From Woeseia sp. (lineage in GTDB: Bacteria > Pseudomonadota > Gammaproteobacteria > Steroidobacterales > Woeseiaceae): a stretch of 17,102 nucleotides of DNA. The translations under genes were made by a program, and so were the position numbers. Below are positions 6,962 to 14,645 of the stretch, piece by piece. Positions within the stretch are counted from its first letter, which is position 1. Each line of letters starts with the position of its first letter. The notes beneath the pieces are model-generated. The model was not told where the DNA came from and ran no database searches. It was given only the letters and a program-made list of their open reading frames with translations. The DNA lies in NCBI GenBank assembly GCA_018701055.1, contig JABIUH010000185.1, positions 1 to 17,102 on the forward strand, in the 5' to 3' direction.

Positions 6962-8819
6962 CCAGTAATTCAAGCTTTTCGGCGGTCGCATCGTTCGGTT
7001 GTACGGGTTCGCCGATGCGAATATTAACCCGGGCCAGAAGTTTCCCGGGAAGTCGTTGCAAGCTGCCGTTAGCGCGTCGACTAAACCAACTTCCCCAAAG
7101 CCCGCCGAGACCAATAGGAATGACAGGAACAGCGCGGCGCGCGACAATTTTCTCTATGCCTGCCCGAAATATTTGCACTTCCCCGTCCGTTGTAATTCGA
7201 CCCTCCGGAAAAATACAAACAATGTTGCCGTCCGCTAATTCCTGATCAATGCTATCCATGGCCTGTTCAAGGATGGCGGGATCCTCCTTAGCCGATGCAA
7301 TTGGAATCGCTTTAGCGTCACGAAACATAAAACTGACGAAGGGGATCTCAAAAATCTTGTACCACATAACGAATCGAGCTGGACGTCGAATTGACCCACC
7401 GATAACAAGCGCGTCGATGTAGCTAATATGATTGCAAACCAGTAAAGCGGGCCCGTCGTCCGGAATGTTTTCTCGGCCTGTCGTGCGAATTCGATAGAGT
7501 GTGTTGATTATGATCCATGCGACAAAGCGCATCAGAAATTCGGGAATCAATGAGTAAATGTAAATGGCTACGATTGCGTTGAGAATGCCAAGAACCACGA
7601 AAAATTGCGGGATCGTCATGCCGACAATTCCAAGCAAAATAATTGCGAGAATTGCGGAGCAAACAATGAATAGCGAATTGAGAATATTGGTCGCCGCAAT
7701 AATTCTCGATAGTTGTTGCCGCTTCGAACGTTGTTGAACTAGTGCATACAAGGGGACGCTGTACAAGCCGCCGAATGCGCCAATCATTGCGATGTCGAAA
7801 ACTATACGAATGCTGCCTGGTCTGAGAAAAAAATCGCTGACCGTATTGGCGACTTCCGGATGTAGTGTGCTCTGAGCAAAATACAGATCGATAGCAAAAA
7901 CACTTAAGCCGATTGAGCCAAAGGGAACCAACCCAAGTTCCACTTTCTGACCAGACAATCGCTCACATAACAGCGAGCCGGCACCAACGCCGAACGCAAA
8001 AACCACCAAAATTAGCGTAGTGATTTCTTCGTTTCCATTGAGAATATTGAGCGTATAAGCCGGTATTTGCACAGTCATGGCAGAGCCAAAAAACCAGAAC
8101 CACGAAATGCCCAATATAGATAGAAAGACGTTTCGATCTGCACGAGCGAATCCAATGATGCGTTTAGATTCGGTGATCAGATTCCAATTGATTCGCAACT
8201 CAGGATCGACGGCCTTAGTCTCTGGGATAGAGCGACTGGTGATGTACCCGAGAACAGCGATGCCAATCAAGAATGATGCGAGAACGTACAGCGTATCCGG
8301 ATCAATCGCGACAGAGAGTCCGCCGACGACCAGTCCCAGCATGATCGCGACATAGGTGCCCGACTCGACCATCGCATTACCGCCTATGAGTTCTCCCGTC
8401 GCGAGGTGCTGTGGCAGGTAGGCATATTTGACTGGGCCAAAGAATGTCGACTGACAGCCCATCAGAAAAAGCAATAAAAACAGAATCGGGTAACTCTGTA
8501 TGACGAAGGCTGCAGATGCCAAAAGCATAAGTCCGATTTCGATCGTTTTGTATATTCGTATCAGACGAGATTTTTCATATTTGTCAGCGATCTGTCCTGC
8601 CGTTGCCGAAAACAGGAAAAACGGAAGCATGAATAACCCAGCGGCAACATTGGCAAGATCGCTTACATTTAATCCGAAAACATTGACGCTTTGAAAGGTG
8701 ATCAGGATGACTAAGCCATTGCGAAAAATGTTGTCGTTAAAAGCGCCGAGAAATTGTGTGCCAAAAAATGGCGCAAAACGACGTTCTTTTAGCAGCGAGA
8801 ACTGGTTTGAATCGGACAC
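6933..8819 (-). CDS. MFS lysophospholipid transporter (LplT-like) fused to PlsC-type acyltransferase
   Basis: The product has 628 residues. Residues ~1-420 form a twelve-helix MFS transporter opening with FLGAFNDNIFRNGL, as in LplT lysophospholipid flippases. Residues ~450-590 are a 1-acyl-glycerophosphate-type acyltransferase with the NHxSxxD motif (H464, D469) and FPEGR (537-541). In related proteins lysophospholipid is brought inward and reacylated, so this is a phospholipid repair enzyme of the inner membrane. Many relatives carry a third acyl-ACP synthetase (AMP-binding) domain. It is absent here and not encoded next door, so the acyl donor must be supplied elsewhere. The start is GTG at 8819 with only a weak upstream G-rich stretch. 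The TAG stop at 6933-6935 lies inside the end of the convergent ATPase gene. Confidence 0.92.
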   Translation of the reverse strand: MSDSNQFSLLKERRFAPFFGTQFLGAFNDNIFRNGLVILITFQSVNVFGLNVSDLANVAAGLFMLPFFLFSATAGQIADKYEKSRLIRIYKTIEIGLMLLASAAFVIQSYPILFLLLFLMGCQSTFFGPVKYAYLPQHLATGELIGGNAMVESGTYVAIMLGLVVGGLSVAIDPDTLYVLASFLIGIAVLGYITSRSIPETKAVDPELRINWNLITESKRIIGFARADRNVFLSILGISWFWFFGSAMTVQIPAYTLNILNGNEEITTLILVVFAFGVGAGSLLCERLSGQKVELGLVPFGSIGLSVFAIDLYFAQSTLHPEVANTVSDFFLRPGSIRIVFDIAMIGAFGGLYSVPLYALVQQRSKRQQLSRIIAATNILNSLFIVCSAILAIILLGIVGMTIPQFFVVLGILNAIVAIYIYSLIPEFLMRFVAWIIINTLYRIRTTGRENIPDDGPALLVCNHISYIDALVIGGSIRRPARFVMWYKIFEIPFVSFMFRDAKAIPIASAKEDPAILEQAMDSIDQELADGNIVCIFPEGRITTDGEVQIFRAGIEKIVARRAVPVIPIGLGGLWGSWFSRRANGSLQRLPGKLLARVNIRIGEPVQPNDATAEKLELLVRTLRGQNR

Positions 8820-8920
8820 CCCAGCACTATAACAATTTCACTACCCATCGGTGCCCAATTCGAGCGCAATTAGGGGCGAAGTCGTTTGGTTCTAGCTCGA
8901 CTAGTCGTGCAATCTTCGGG

Positions 8921-9112
8921 CTAGTCAGTAGAATTCTGGTCAGTCTCTTGCTGAATCGCTGCAGTCGACTCCGTGACGTCGTGCTTAACTGTTATTTCGC
9001 CCGCTAATTGGGCAAAATTCAAGAGAGCACTGTGATCGGATGAGTGTGGTGCCGATGTGGCGCAACCGCCGAGTGCGAGCAATAACATGCTGATGGAAAG
9101 CGTTTTAATCAT
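8921..9112 (-). CDS. Small lipoprotein, 63 aa
   Basis: The N-terminus MIKTLSISMLLLALGGC is a short lipoprotein signal with Cys17 as the acylation site. Ala at +2 is compatible with outer-membrane sorting. The mature part of about 46 residues is polar and helical-looking with no family I recognise. The start was moved from the upstream in-frame ATG (9133) to 9112, because AGGGAGGT lies five bases before 9112 and between the two ATGs. It is transcribed away from the EexN-like lipoprotein gene, with 194 bases between starts, and toward the MFS-acyltransferase gene, whose GTG start lies 101 bases downstream. It could be read through into that gene. Confidence 0.7.
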   Translation of the reverse strand: MIKTLSISMLLLALGGCATSAPHSSDHSALLNFAQLAGEITVKHDVTESTAAIQQETDQNSTD

Positions 9113-9116
9113 GACG

Positions 9117-9124
9117 ACCTCCCT
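9117..9124 (-). promoter_or_regulatory. Shine-Dalgarno site for the small lipoprotein
   Basis: Read on the minus strand this is AGGGAGGT, five bases before ATG at 9112. It is one of the best ribosome sites in the window, and it decides the start over the upstream in-frame ATG at 9133. Confidence 0.75.
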
Positions 9125-9217
9125 GGTCTTCAATTACCGTATCCGTGGTCGACAATGTATTTTTCGTGCAGAATTCAAAGGCTATTTCGTCGAAAATTGC
9201 GGCCGAAGTGCGAACTC

Positions 9218-9232
9218 ACCCACACAGTGGGT
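9218..9232. repeat. Perfect short inverted repeat in a divergent intergenic region
   Basis: ACCCAC (9218-9223) and GTGGGT (9227-9232) are exact reverse complements separated by ACA. The site lies 74 bases upstream of the EexN-like gene and 105 bases upstream of the small lipoprotein gene, within their shared 194-base regulatory region. It could be an operator or a small hairpin. No U-tract follows. Confidence 0.35.
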
Positions 9233-9306
9233 CAAGCGTGCCGATGATATGCCTGATTCTGGTCATCAGTGGCCTCAGTTCAATGTTCATATGACAACAC
9301 GCGACA

Positions 9307-9864
9307 ATGAATTTACTGCGTAACACATTCAGTCTTTGTGGTTTCGTTTTGCTGGCGGCCTGTGCAGAAGAGCCGCTGCCGATTTCGACCGCTGAGTTTA
9401 TGGAACAGCCGCGTCTTTTAGAGGCGACTATGGTTCGGTGTGCGCAAAATCGGTCAGAATCCAGATATCTCGCAGAATGTATCAATGCCCGTGATGCTGT
9501 GAATAGGCTTGAGGCCGCCGAAGAACGGGCTCGACGCGACGGCCTCGAGGAACAATCGGAACGTAAACGTCAGGCGTTGCGTCGCACGCAAGAGGCGGCT
9601 GCGGAAGCACGTCGTCGTGCGCTAGATAACCAACGGCGCCATGAGGAAGAAGAGTATCATGGGATTTTCGGTCAGGTTCCAGATCCAGCCGATGAAGCTG
9701 TCACAATCGATCAACCATCGCCCGCATCCAACAATGCGCCAACTATAATTGTCCCGCCAGCGGCCGAGCCGACCAACGTCCCCGAGGAATTAATTGAGGC
9801 ACCGAAGACGGATCTTGGCGCTATACGGGAAGAGCTAAAGCGTCGCCAGGAAGCGCCTGAATAG
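9307..9864 (+). CDS. EexN-family-like lipoprotein with coiled-coil and proline-rich tail
   Basis: The 185-residue product starts with a lipoprotein signal; its lipobox is LAAC (Cys19), with Ala at +2. Residues ~28-65 resemble the EexN entry-exclusion lipoprotein domain: a short helix ending in MVRCAQNR, then AECINARDAV, whose two Cys residues probably form a disulfide. Residues ~70-118 are highly charged (Arg/Glu/Ala-rich) and predicted coiled coil. Residues ~125-165 are Pro-rich, and the last 15 residues are charged again. EexN proteins are best known from conjugative plasmids, but there are many chromosomal homologues of unknown role, and no conjugation gene is present here. The ribosome site is weak. 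Its TAG is three bases from the stop of the convergent mscS-like gene. Confidence 0.78.
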   Translation: MNLLRNTFSLCGFVLLAACAEEPLPISTAEFMEQPRLLEATMVRCAQNRSESRYLAECINARDAVNRLEAAEERARRDGLEEQSERKRQALRRTQEAAAEARRRALDNQRRHEEEEYHGIFGQVPDPADEAVTIDQPSPASNNAPTIIVPPAAEPTNVPEELIEAPKTDLGAIREELKRRQEAPE

Positions 9865-9867
9865 GTT

Positions 9868-10944
9868 CTAGTTTGACCCTGATGGCATGCTGATTACATG
9901 CAGGTCACGCTGTGGAAATGGGATTTCAATGCCATTGGCGACAAAAGATTTGTAAACAGCACAATTTAATTCGTGGATCATTCGGCCCCGATTCACGGGA
10001 AGGCCAATCCAACAGAGCATTTCAAAATCGAGGCTTGAGTCTCCAAAGCGACGGAAACGCACACGTCTGCCCGGGTCTTTGCAGACTTCATCGTGAGCAT
10101 CAGCGATCCCTTCGAGCGCAGCAATTACTTTGTCCACGTCACTGCCGTAGGCAACACCGATTGGGATTCGAATGCGGTGTTTTGCGGATGGACCACCCGC
10201 TTCATTGATGATTTTTGCATTGCCGATGAGCCCGTTTGGTAGTGTGATTTCTACATCATCTCGGGTAAGAATGCGTGTACTACGTAACCCAATGTGAGTG
10301 ACCATGCCGCGTTCACCGCTATCGAGCGTTATAAAGTCACCCTTTTTGTACGGAGCGTCTGCGATGATCGACACACCTGCGAACAAATTCGAAAGTGTGT
10401 CTTTGGCCGCGAAGCTAAGCGCAAGACCGACAATGCCTGCGGATGCTAACCACGCCGTTACGTCGATCCGCCAAGCCAGAAATATAAAATAGATGGCCAT
10501 TGCGAAGACGACGATCTTTAGGACGTTGCTGAGCAGTGGCAGCATGCTCTCGTGTAACTTTTTTGCGCCATCGCCGCGGGCAAACGCACTTAAGAGAATT
10601 TGCACCAGGCCGCGGAAAAAACCATACCAAACAACAATGGCAATGGTCTTGAGAATGCCATGCGTTAAGAACTCGGGCGCATCGGGCAGCTGCAATCGAT
10701 CCGTTGCCAGTGCTAGGCCGAGTAAGACAAAGGAAATGAAGACAGGTCGGTGCAGCAGTGCAACCAGGTTGTCATCAATGTCGGTTTTAGAGCGACTAAC
10801 GAGTTTCGCGATCAGTCTTGAAATGACGAAGTCGGCGAACTTCCCGATTACGAGAAAAATCAGCGCGATCGCTACCGATTGGAGGTAAATATTGGGTCCA
10901 AGTAGCTGGACCCAATTTTGCGCTTGTTGAATAAATTCCTGCAT
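9868..10944 (-). CDS. Small-conductance mechanosensitive channel (MscS family)
   Basis: The product is 358 aa with predicted membrane helices at ~20-40, 66-84, 97-119, 138-158 and the pore-lining helix 163-185 (ASAGIVGLALSFAAKDTL). The beta domain follows: FITLDSGERGMVTHIGLRST and then EITLPNG, which match the MscS signature closely. A C-terminal alpha/beta domain ends in IPFPQRDLHV. It acts in the inner membrane, releasing solutes under hypo-osmotic tension. I prefer the ATG at 10944 over the TTG immediately before it; neither has a strong ribosome site. It starts 29 bases after the stop of the SYLF gene on the same strand, so the two probably form an operon. Confidence 0.95.
   Translation of the reverse strand: MQEFIQQAQNWVQLLGPNIYLQSVAIALIFLVIGKFADFVISRLIAKLVSRSKTDIDDNLVALLHRPVFISFVLLGLALATDRLQLPDAPEFLTHGILKTIAIVVWYGFFRGLVQILLSAFARGDGAKKLHESMLPLLSNVLKIVVFAMAIYFIFLAWRIDVTAWLASAGIVGLALSFAAKDTLSNLFAGVSIIADAPYKKGDFITLDSGERGMVTHIGLRSTRILTRDDVEITLPNGLIGNAKIINEAGGPSAKHRIRIPIGVAYGSDVDKVIAALEGIADAHDEVCKDPGRRVRFRRFGDSSLDFEMLCWIGLPVNRGRMIHELNCAVYKSFVANGIEIPFPQRDLHVISMPSGSN
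9874..9907. repeat. Nested inverted repeat at a convergent gene junction
   Basis: An inner stem GCATG (9885-9889) / CATGC (9897-9901) with a 7-base loop is nested in an outer stem TGACC (9874-9878) / GGTCA (9903-9907). It overlaps the last codons of the mscS-like gene and starts 10 bases after the EexN stop. It may act as a bidirectional 3'-end structure, but neither side has a clean U-tract. Confidence 0.35.
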
Positions 10945-10973
10945 CAATGTTTCGTAATATTCGCAGTCAAACC

Positions 10974-11777
10974 TTACTCTGGTTGATTTGAATTATTCAT
11001 GCCATAGGTGCGAACGTCAGATTCTTGTTGCGGCTGCGGTAGGGCGGTGCGTGCCGGTCGGCCGGCAGCGTCTGCCATTCCAGGTCGCATTGGCAAGCGA
11101 CGCGTCTGTGCTGTCAGAACTTGTACGAAATTGTTGGCCGACTGCGGTGCGGCATTGCCAGAACTCGCAAAAATTTGCTCAGGTGTAATGCTCGCTGAAC
11201 CATAATATGCGGCGTTCGCTTTTCGATCCATTGCGACACCCGCACCCTCCAACGCGATGCCAGCGAACAAGCCGCGGCTTCTGGCGTATGAGAATACTTC
11301 CGATTTAAAAGTCAGATCTGTTGCAACGCCCGTATGCCGACCTACCGGGCCGGCAGCGATAGAAGCATCTGCACCCAGGGTCAGTTTGCCGTTCGAAATT
11401 CCGTCGACGCTTTTGCGGGTCTTAAAAACAAGAATGATGTCTGTCGATTGAGCGCCAATTTGAAAACCGAAGCTACCACCCGTTAGTGACACAAATGCCG
11501 GGTTGCTCCAACTTCCATCATCCTGGCGGACGACCAACAAGCCTTTGCCGCGGCGAGCACCAAGGCCAAAGCCGATCTTGATGACGTGTGGGATGACTGC
11601 AACTGCATATGCTCGAGATAATAGTGCTCGTGGCACGGATTGCTCTGGAATTCGCAGTAGTTGATCAACGACGTCCGTTGCGTCCGAGATGCGGCGCTCT
11701 TCCTTGGTTGCCGAAAATGCCGGCAGCGCGGTAAGAACAGAGAGGATTGTGACAAGAAAATATTGGCGTAAACGCAT
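10974..11777 (-). CDS. SYLF (Ysc84) lipid-binding domain protein, exported
   Basis: The 267-residue product opens with a Sec signal peptide (MRLRQYFLVTILSVL..., cleavage near FSA, residue 23). The SYLF domain spans ~35-205. It carries AVAVIPHVIKIGFGLGARRGKG, the segment GSFGFQIGAQSTDIILVF (102-119) and the closing SRGLFAGIALEG (167-178). SYLF proteins bind membranes or phosphoinositides in eukaryotes; bacterial exported versions are of unclear function and probably sit in the periplasm. The last ~55 residues are low-complexity, Pro/Arg/Gln-rich. The start was moved to ATG 11777 because AGGAA lies 8 bases upstream and a signal peptide begins exactly there. The gene is followed after 29 bases by the MscS gene. 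Confidence 0.9.
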   Translation of the reverse strand: MRLRQYFLVTILSVLTALPAFSATKEERRISDATDVVDQLLRIPEQSVPRALLSRAYAVAVIPHVIKIGFGLGARRGKGLLVVRQDDGSWSNPAFVSLTGGSFGFQIGAQSTDIILVFKTRKSVDGISNGKLTLGADASIAAGPVGRHTGVATDLTFKSEVFSYARSRGLFAGIALEGAGVAMDRKANAAYYGSASITPEQIFASSGNAAPQSANNFVQVLTAQTRRLPMRPGMADAAGRPARTALPQPQQESDVRTYGMNNSNQPE

Positions 11778-12040
11778 GATTCTATTCCTAATATAAGTGA
11801 ATCGTGGCTTGTACGCTGTCGCCGCCCAAGGCATACAGCTCATTAGCTTTCAGAGTCATGGGCAAGTCATTTGCCCTGAAGCCAACATAATACGCCAAAT
11901 TACTCGTCGACTAACACTAATTTTCAGACTTTTCAGAGGGTTGAGGCGTAAAGGTAATTTTCGACTGACTATTGTATGTTAGCCACCTGATTACAGGCGC
12001 CCAGGTTTGTGAAAACAAGAACCTTTCAGTCAGGGTTATC
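11778..12040. other. Intergenic region between the SYLF and M48 genes
   Basis: This 263-base stretch holds the SYLF leader with its ribosome site (minus-strand TAGGAA, 11785-11790) and is AT-richer in its middle. I see no ORF that looks coding and no strong terminator after the M48 gene. A short CCTG-ATTA-CAGG hairpin near 11990 lacks a U-tract. A TATTAT-like -10 candidate on the minus strand lacks a convincing -35. Confidence 0.4.
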
Positions 12041-13957
12041 TCAGTCGAATTCTTGGGAAGTTGAAAGGAGAGGGGGTAAAGGGCAATCAAGACTTGCGCA
12101 GACGGCGCGCAAAAGCTCGCCCTCCATTGCCGTCAATTCGCCATCGTGTGCCACAGTCTCAATAACCGCCTCGATGAGACTTTGGCGACCTGCGGCGTTT
12201 ATTCTCGACAGCGTATTTAGCGCTTCATTGAGCTTTTCGACCGTTTGATCAGCGGAAATTTGAATCTCCGGATTGCCGGCCCAATCGCCGAATATGCGCA
12301 TGCCCACAGCGAATGCAGCGTTCCGTTCCTCGTCGGTGTCATGTCCTTGGTCGGCAATTATTCTAATGAGATTTACGGCCGCGTCGCGCGCCATTTTTTT
12401 GGACACTCGATTGCCTTTTTGATCAACAGCTGGCGAAATCGCTTGCTCGAGGTGACGTGCCAAAATTCGGTAGTAGCAAAACTCGCGAAGATCGATTTGA
12501 CCATCAAACTCAATCAAGCGACGCACGAGGTCGAGTAGAAACTGAAGTTTCGGTGCCGGTCGTTGTTTTAGTTCTGGAAACGCAATCTCCAAAAGAGGTA
12601 AGCGATACATCACACCGATGTTTTGTAACTCGTTGTAGTAGTCGCGAACAAGCGCTGCCCGTTTTTCACCCATTTGATTTTCGACAATTGAGATTTGACG
12701 ATCTGCATGGGGTGCGTCAATGATTAATGCTATCGATAAAAGGTAGGCACCAGTCGGCGAATGTGCGGCATCGTAAAGCGTAGCTGGAATGGATGCACGT
12801 AGGCGTTGTGCGTACTGAATGTGTTCCAGCGTTGGTTGGCCAATAGAAGCGGCGATATTGGTATCTATCCGAGTTTTTGCCTTTGCCGCGAAGCCTGCGG
12901 CGCCCGCAGCGAAGCCGGCAACCTGATCGGCTGATCCTGCGTCCATTGAATGGTCTGCTTCGATACTTGGAAAGTCTCTCTCGTTAAACGACGGATCAAG
13001 TGCCTGGATGCGCTCGGCAAGCGGCGGATGCGTGGCGAACATCGAACTGAGCATAGACGTCCCACCCGCGAAGAGCATATGACTGACTTCTTCAGGATCA
13101 GTATTTTTTATATAGGAGTGTTGTGAATAGCCGCCAATTTTTTTCAACGCGTTCGCTATGCCATCCGTTTCACGGGTGAATTGAACCGCCGAAGCGTCGG
13201 CAAGAAACTCGCGCTGTCGAGATACCGCAGCCTTGATCCAGCGCGCGAAAAAGACGCCAACCCAGCCGAGAATCGTGAGCCCAAGCCCGACCATCATGAT
13301 TGCTGGCGCGCTTTTGTTCCGTCTGCCGGATATATAGCTGCCGTGGTAACTGCCGCGAAGGACCATCCGACCAATGATGCCCAAAACCATAATGCCGAAC
13401 AGTACGCCCATCATCCGAATATTTAGACGCATATCGCCGTTCAGGATGTGACTGAACTCATGCGCGATAACACCCTGCAATTCTTCCCGATTGAGCAGTT
13501 CGAGTGTGCCGCGTGTGACGGCGACCGCGGCGTCTCCTGGTGTAAATCCAGCAGCAAACGCATTTATGCCACTTTCGGACTCAAGCACATAAATTTCGGG
13601 GACAGGCACGCCGGATGCGATGGCCATTTCTTCGATTACGTTGCGGAGTCTTCTCCGCAAAGGATCTTGAACGTTTGTCGGCACAAGTGTCCCGCCCATG
13701 TCCTTCGCGACTCGGCCGCCGCCGCCGGACAAAACAGAAGTCTTGTATAGGGTTGCACCAACAATAAACAGGGTTGCTAAAATAGCAATTATCACAAGGC
13801 TGCTCGGGTTCGCCAGTTCACCTTGCTCTGTAGAGAATAGAACTGCCGTCGCGATTGCGGTGACCCCTGCAACGATCAGTAATGTTGCGAGCACATAAAC
13901 CAAAACGAGCCAGCGAGTGGCTCGTTTTGCTTTGTCTTGTGCTTCGAAAAAGTTCAC
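12041..13957 (-). CDS. M48 family membrane metallopeptidase with long C-terminal TerB-like region
   Basis: The product is 638 aa. Two N-terminal membrane helices (~16-40, 52-72) precede the M48 catalytic domain. The zinc site is H166-E-F-S-H170 with the third ligand E250 in RQREFLADAS. Two further helices lie at ~180-200 and 218-240, and the ATHPP motif is at 308-312. This is the HtpX-like layout of an inner-membrane quality-control protease. Residues ~340-638 are an extra helical region. Parts of it (LRRLIEFDGQIDLREFCYYR as LVRRLIEFDGQIDL, and IETVAHDGELTAMEGELLRAV) resemble TerB/DjlA-type helical repeats with acidic motifs; that comparison is an inference. The start is GTG at 13957, 50 bases after the lemA stop on the same strand. 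No ribosome site is obvious, which suggests translational coupling. Confidence 0.92.
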   Translation of the reverse strand: MNFFEAQDKAKRATRWLVLVYVLATLLIVAGVTAIATAVLFSTEQGELANPSSLVIIAILATLFIVGATLYKTSVLSGGGGRVAKDMGGTLVPTNVQDPLRRRLRNVIEEMAIASGVPVPEIYVLESESGINAFAAGFTPGDAAVAVTRGTLELLNREELQGVIAHEFSHILNGDMRLNIRMMGVLFGIMVLGIIGRMVLRGSYHGSYISGRRNKSAPAIMMVGLGLTILGWVGVFFARWIKAAVSRQREFLADASAVQFTRETDGIANALKKIGGYSQHSYIKNTDPEEVSHMLFAGGTSMLSSMFATHPPLAERIQALDPSFNERDFPSIEADHSMDAGSADQVAGFAAGAAGFAAKAKTRIDTNIAASIGQPTLEHIQYAQRLRASIPATLYDAAHSPTGAYLLSIALIIDAPHADRQISIVENQMGEKRAALVRDYYNELQNIGVMYRLPLLEIAFPELKQRPAPKLQFLLDLVRRLIEFDGQIDLREFCYYRILARHLEQAISPAVDQKGNRVSKKMARDAAVNLIRIIADQGHDTDEERNAAFAVGMRIFGDWAGNPEIQISADQTVEKLNEALNTLSRINAAGRQSLIEAVIETVAHDGELTAMEGELLRAVCASLDCPLPPLLSTSQEFD

Positions 13958-14007
13958 GGCAATTTAAGTGCGGCAGCCGTTGGCTGTAATTGCCACGGCA
14001 GAAGACG

Positions 14008-14601
14008 CTACGACGTGAAATTGACGTCGGGTACTTCGCGAACTTCGGGAGATTCAATTTCCAAAAAGCTCGCAAGTTCGAATTTGAACATGCCAGCGAT
14101 GATGTTGTTCGGGAAATTCTCGGCCTTATTGTTGTACGTGAGAACCGAATCGTTGAATGCCTGACGAGAAAAAGCGACCTTGTTTTCTGTGGTGGTCAAC
14201 TCTTCCTGAAATTGAATCATATTCTGATTCGCTTTTAGGTCGGGATAGGCTTCGGACAATGCAAAGAGACGACCAAGTGCTGAGCCAAGGGCGCCTTCCG
14301 ATTTGCCGAGCTCCTGCATGGCAGCGGCATTGGACGGGTCTATCTTGGCGGCGTCGAGGCTGGAGGAGGCGGCATTTCTCGCGCTGATGACCGCTTCAAG
14401 CGTCTCGCGCTCATGCTTCATATAGCCTTTAACGGCTTCGACGAGATTCGGAATAAGGTCGTGGCGCCGCGTTAGTTGTACGTCGATTTGAGCAAACGCA
14501 TTTTTGACGCGGTTTCTCAGGTTTATCAGGCTATTATAGATGCCGATTACGAAAAATATGAACGCCGCGATTGCTGCGAGGAAGATCAAAATTGTCGTCA
14601 C
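14008..14601 (-). CDS. lemA: LemA family membrane protein
   Basis: The 197-residue product has one N-terminal membrane helix (~2-23) followed by the LemA helical bundle. Signature segments are IYNSLINLRNRVKNAFAQID, RRHDLIPNLVEAVKGY, and near the end NNKAENFPNNIIAGMF. LemA proteins are membrane-anchored helical proteins often encoded next to M48 proteases and believed to assist them, though the exact role is unsettled. The start was set at GTG 14601, seven bases after minus-strand GGGGAG. The longer upstream frame adds 43 residues that would precede the membrane anchor and do not match the family. It is first in a probable lemA-M48 operon and diverges from apbE. Confidence 0.93.
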   Translation of the reverse strand: MTTILIFLAAIAAFIFFVIGIYNSLINLRNRVKNAFAQIDVQLTRRHDLIPNLVEAVKGYMKHERETLEAVISARNAASSSLDAAKIDPSNAAAMQELGKSEGALGSALGRLFALSEAYPDLKANQNMIQFQEELTTTENKVAFSRQAFNDSVLTYNNKAENFPNNIIAGMFKFELASFLEIESPEVREVPDVNFTS

Positions 14602-14608
14602 AGTCCAG

Positions 14609-14614
14609 CTCCCC
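14609..14614 (-). promoter_or_regulatory. Shine-Dalgarno site for lemA
   Basis: The minus-strand hexamer GGGGAG sits seven bases before the GTG at 14601. It supports the short 197-residue LemA over the 240-residue open frame. Confidence 0.65.
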
Positions 14615-14633
14615 AGAGAGTAGTTGTAGCAGC

Positions 14634-14638
14634 AAGGA
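14634..14638 (+). promoter_or_regulatory. Shine-Dalgarno site for apbE
   Basis: AAGGA lies seven bases before TTG at 14646. It supports this start over the upstream in-frame TTG at 14571, which would overlap the divergent lemA coding region and put a non-signal-like polar stretch in front of the signal peptide. Confidence 0.55.
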
Positions 14639-14645
14639 TAAACGC

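Noticed and set aside
11778..11843. 22-residue extension of the SYLF protein
   Set aside because: It would bury the signal peptide; AGGAA and the signal start at ATG 11777 agree.
14571..14645. Longer N-terminus for ApbE starting at TTG 14571
   Set aside because: It would overlap lemA and add 25 polar residues before the signal peptide; the AAGGA-placed TTG 14646 fits better.
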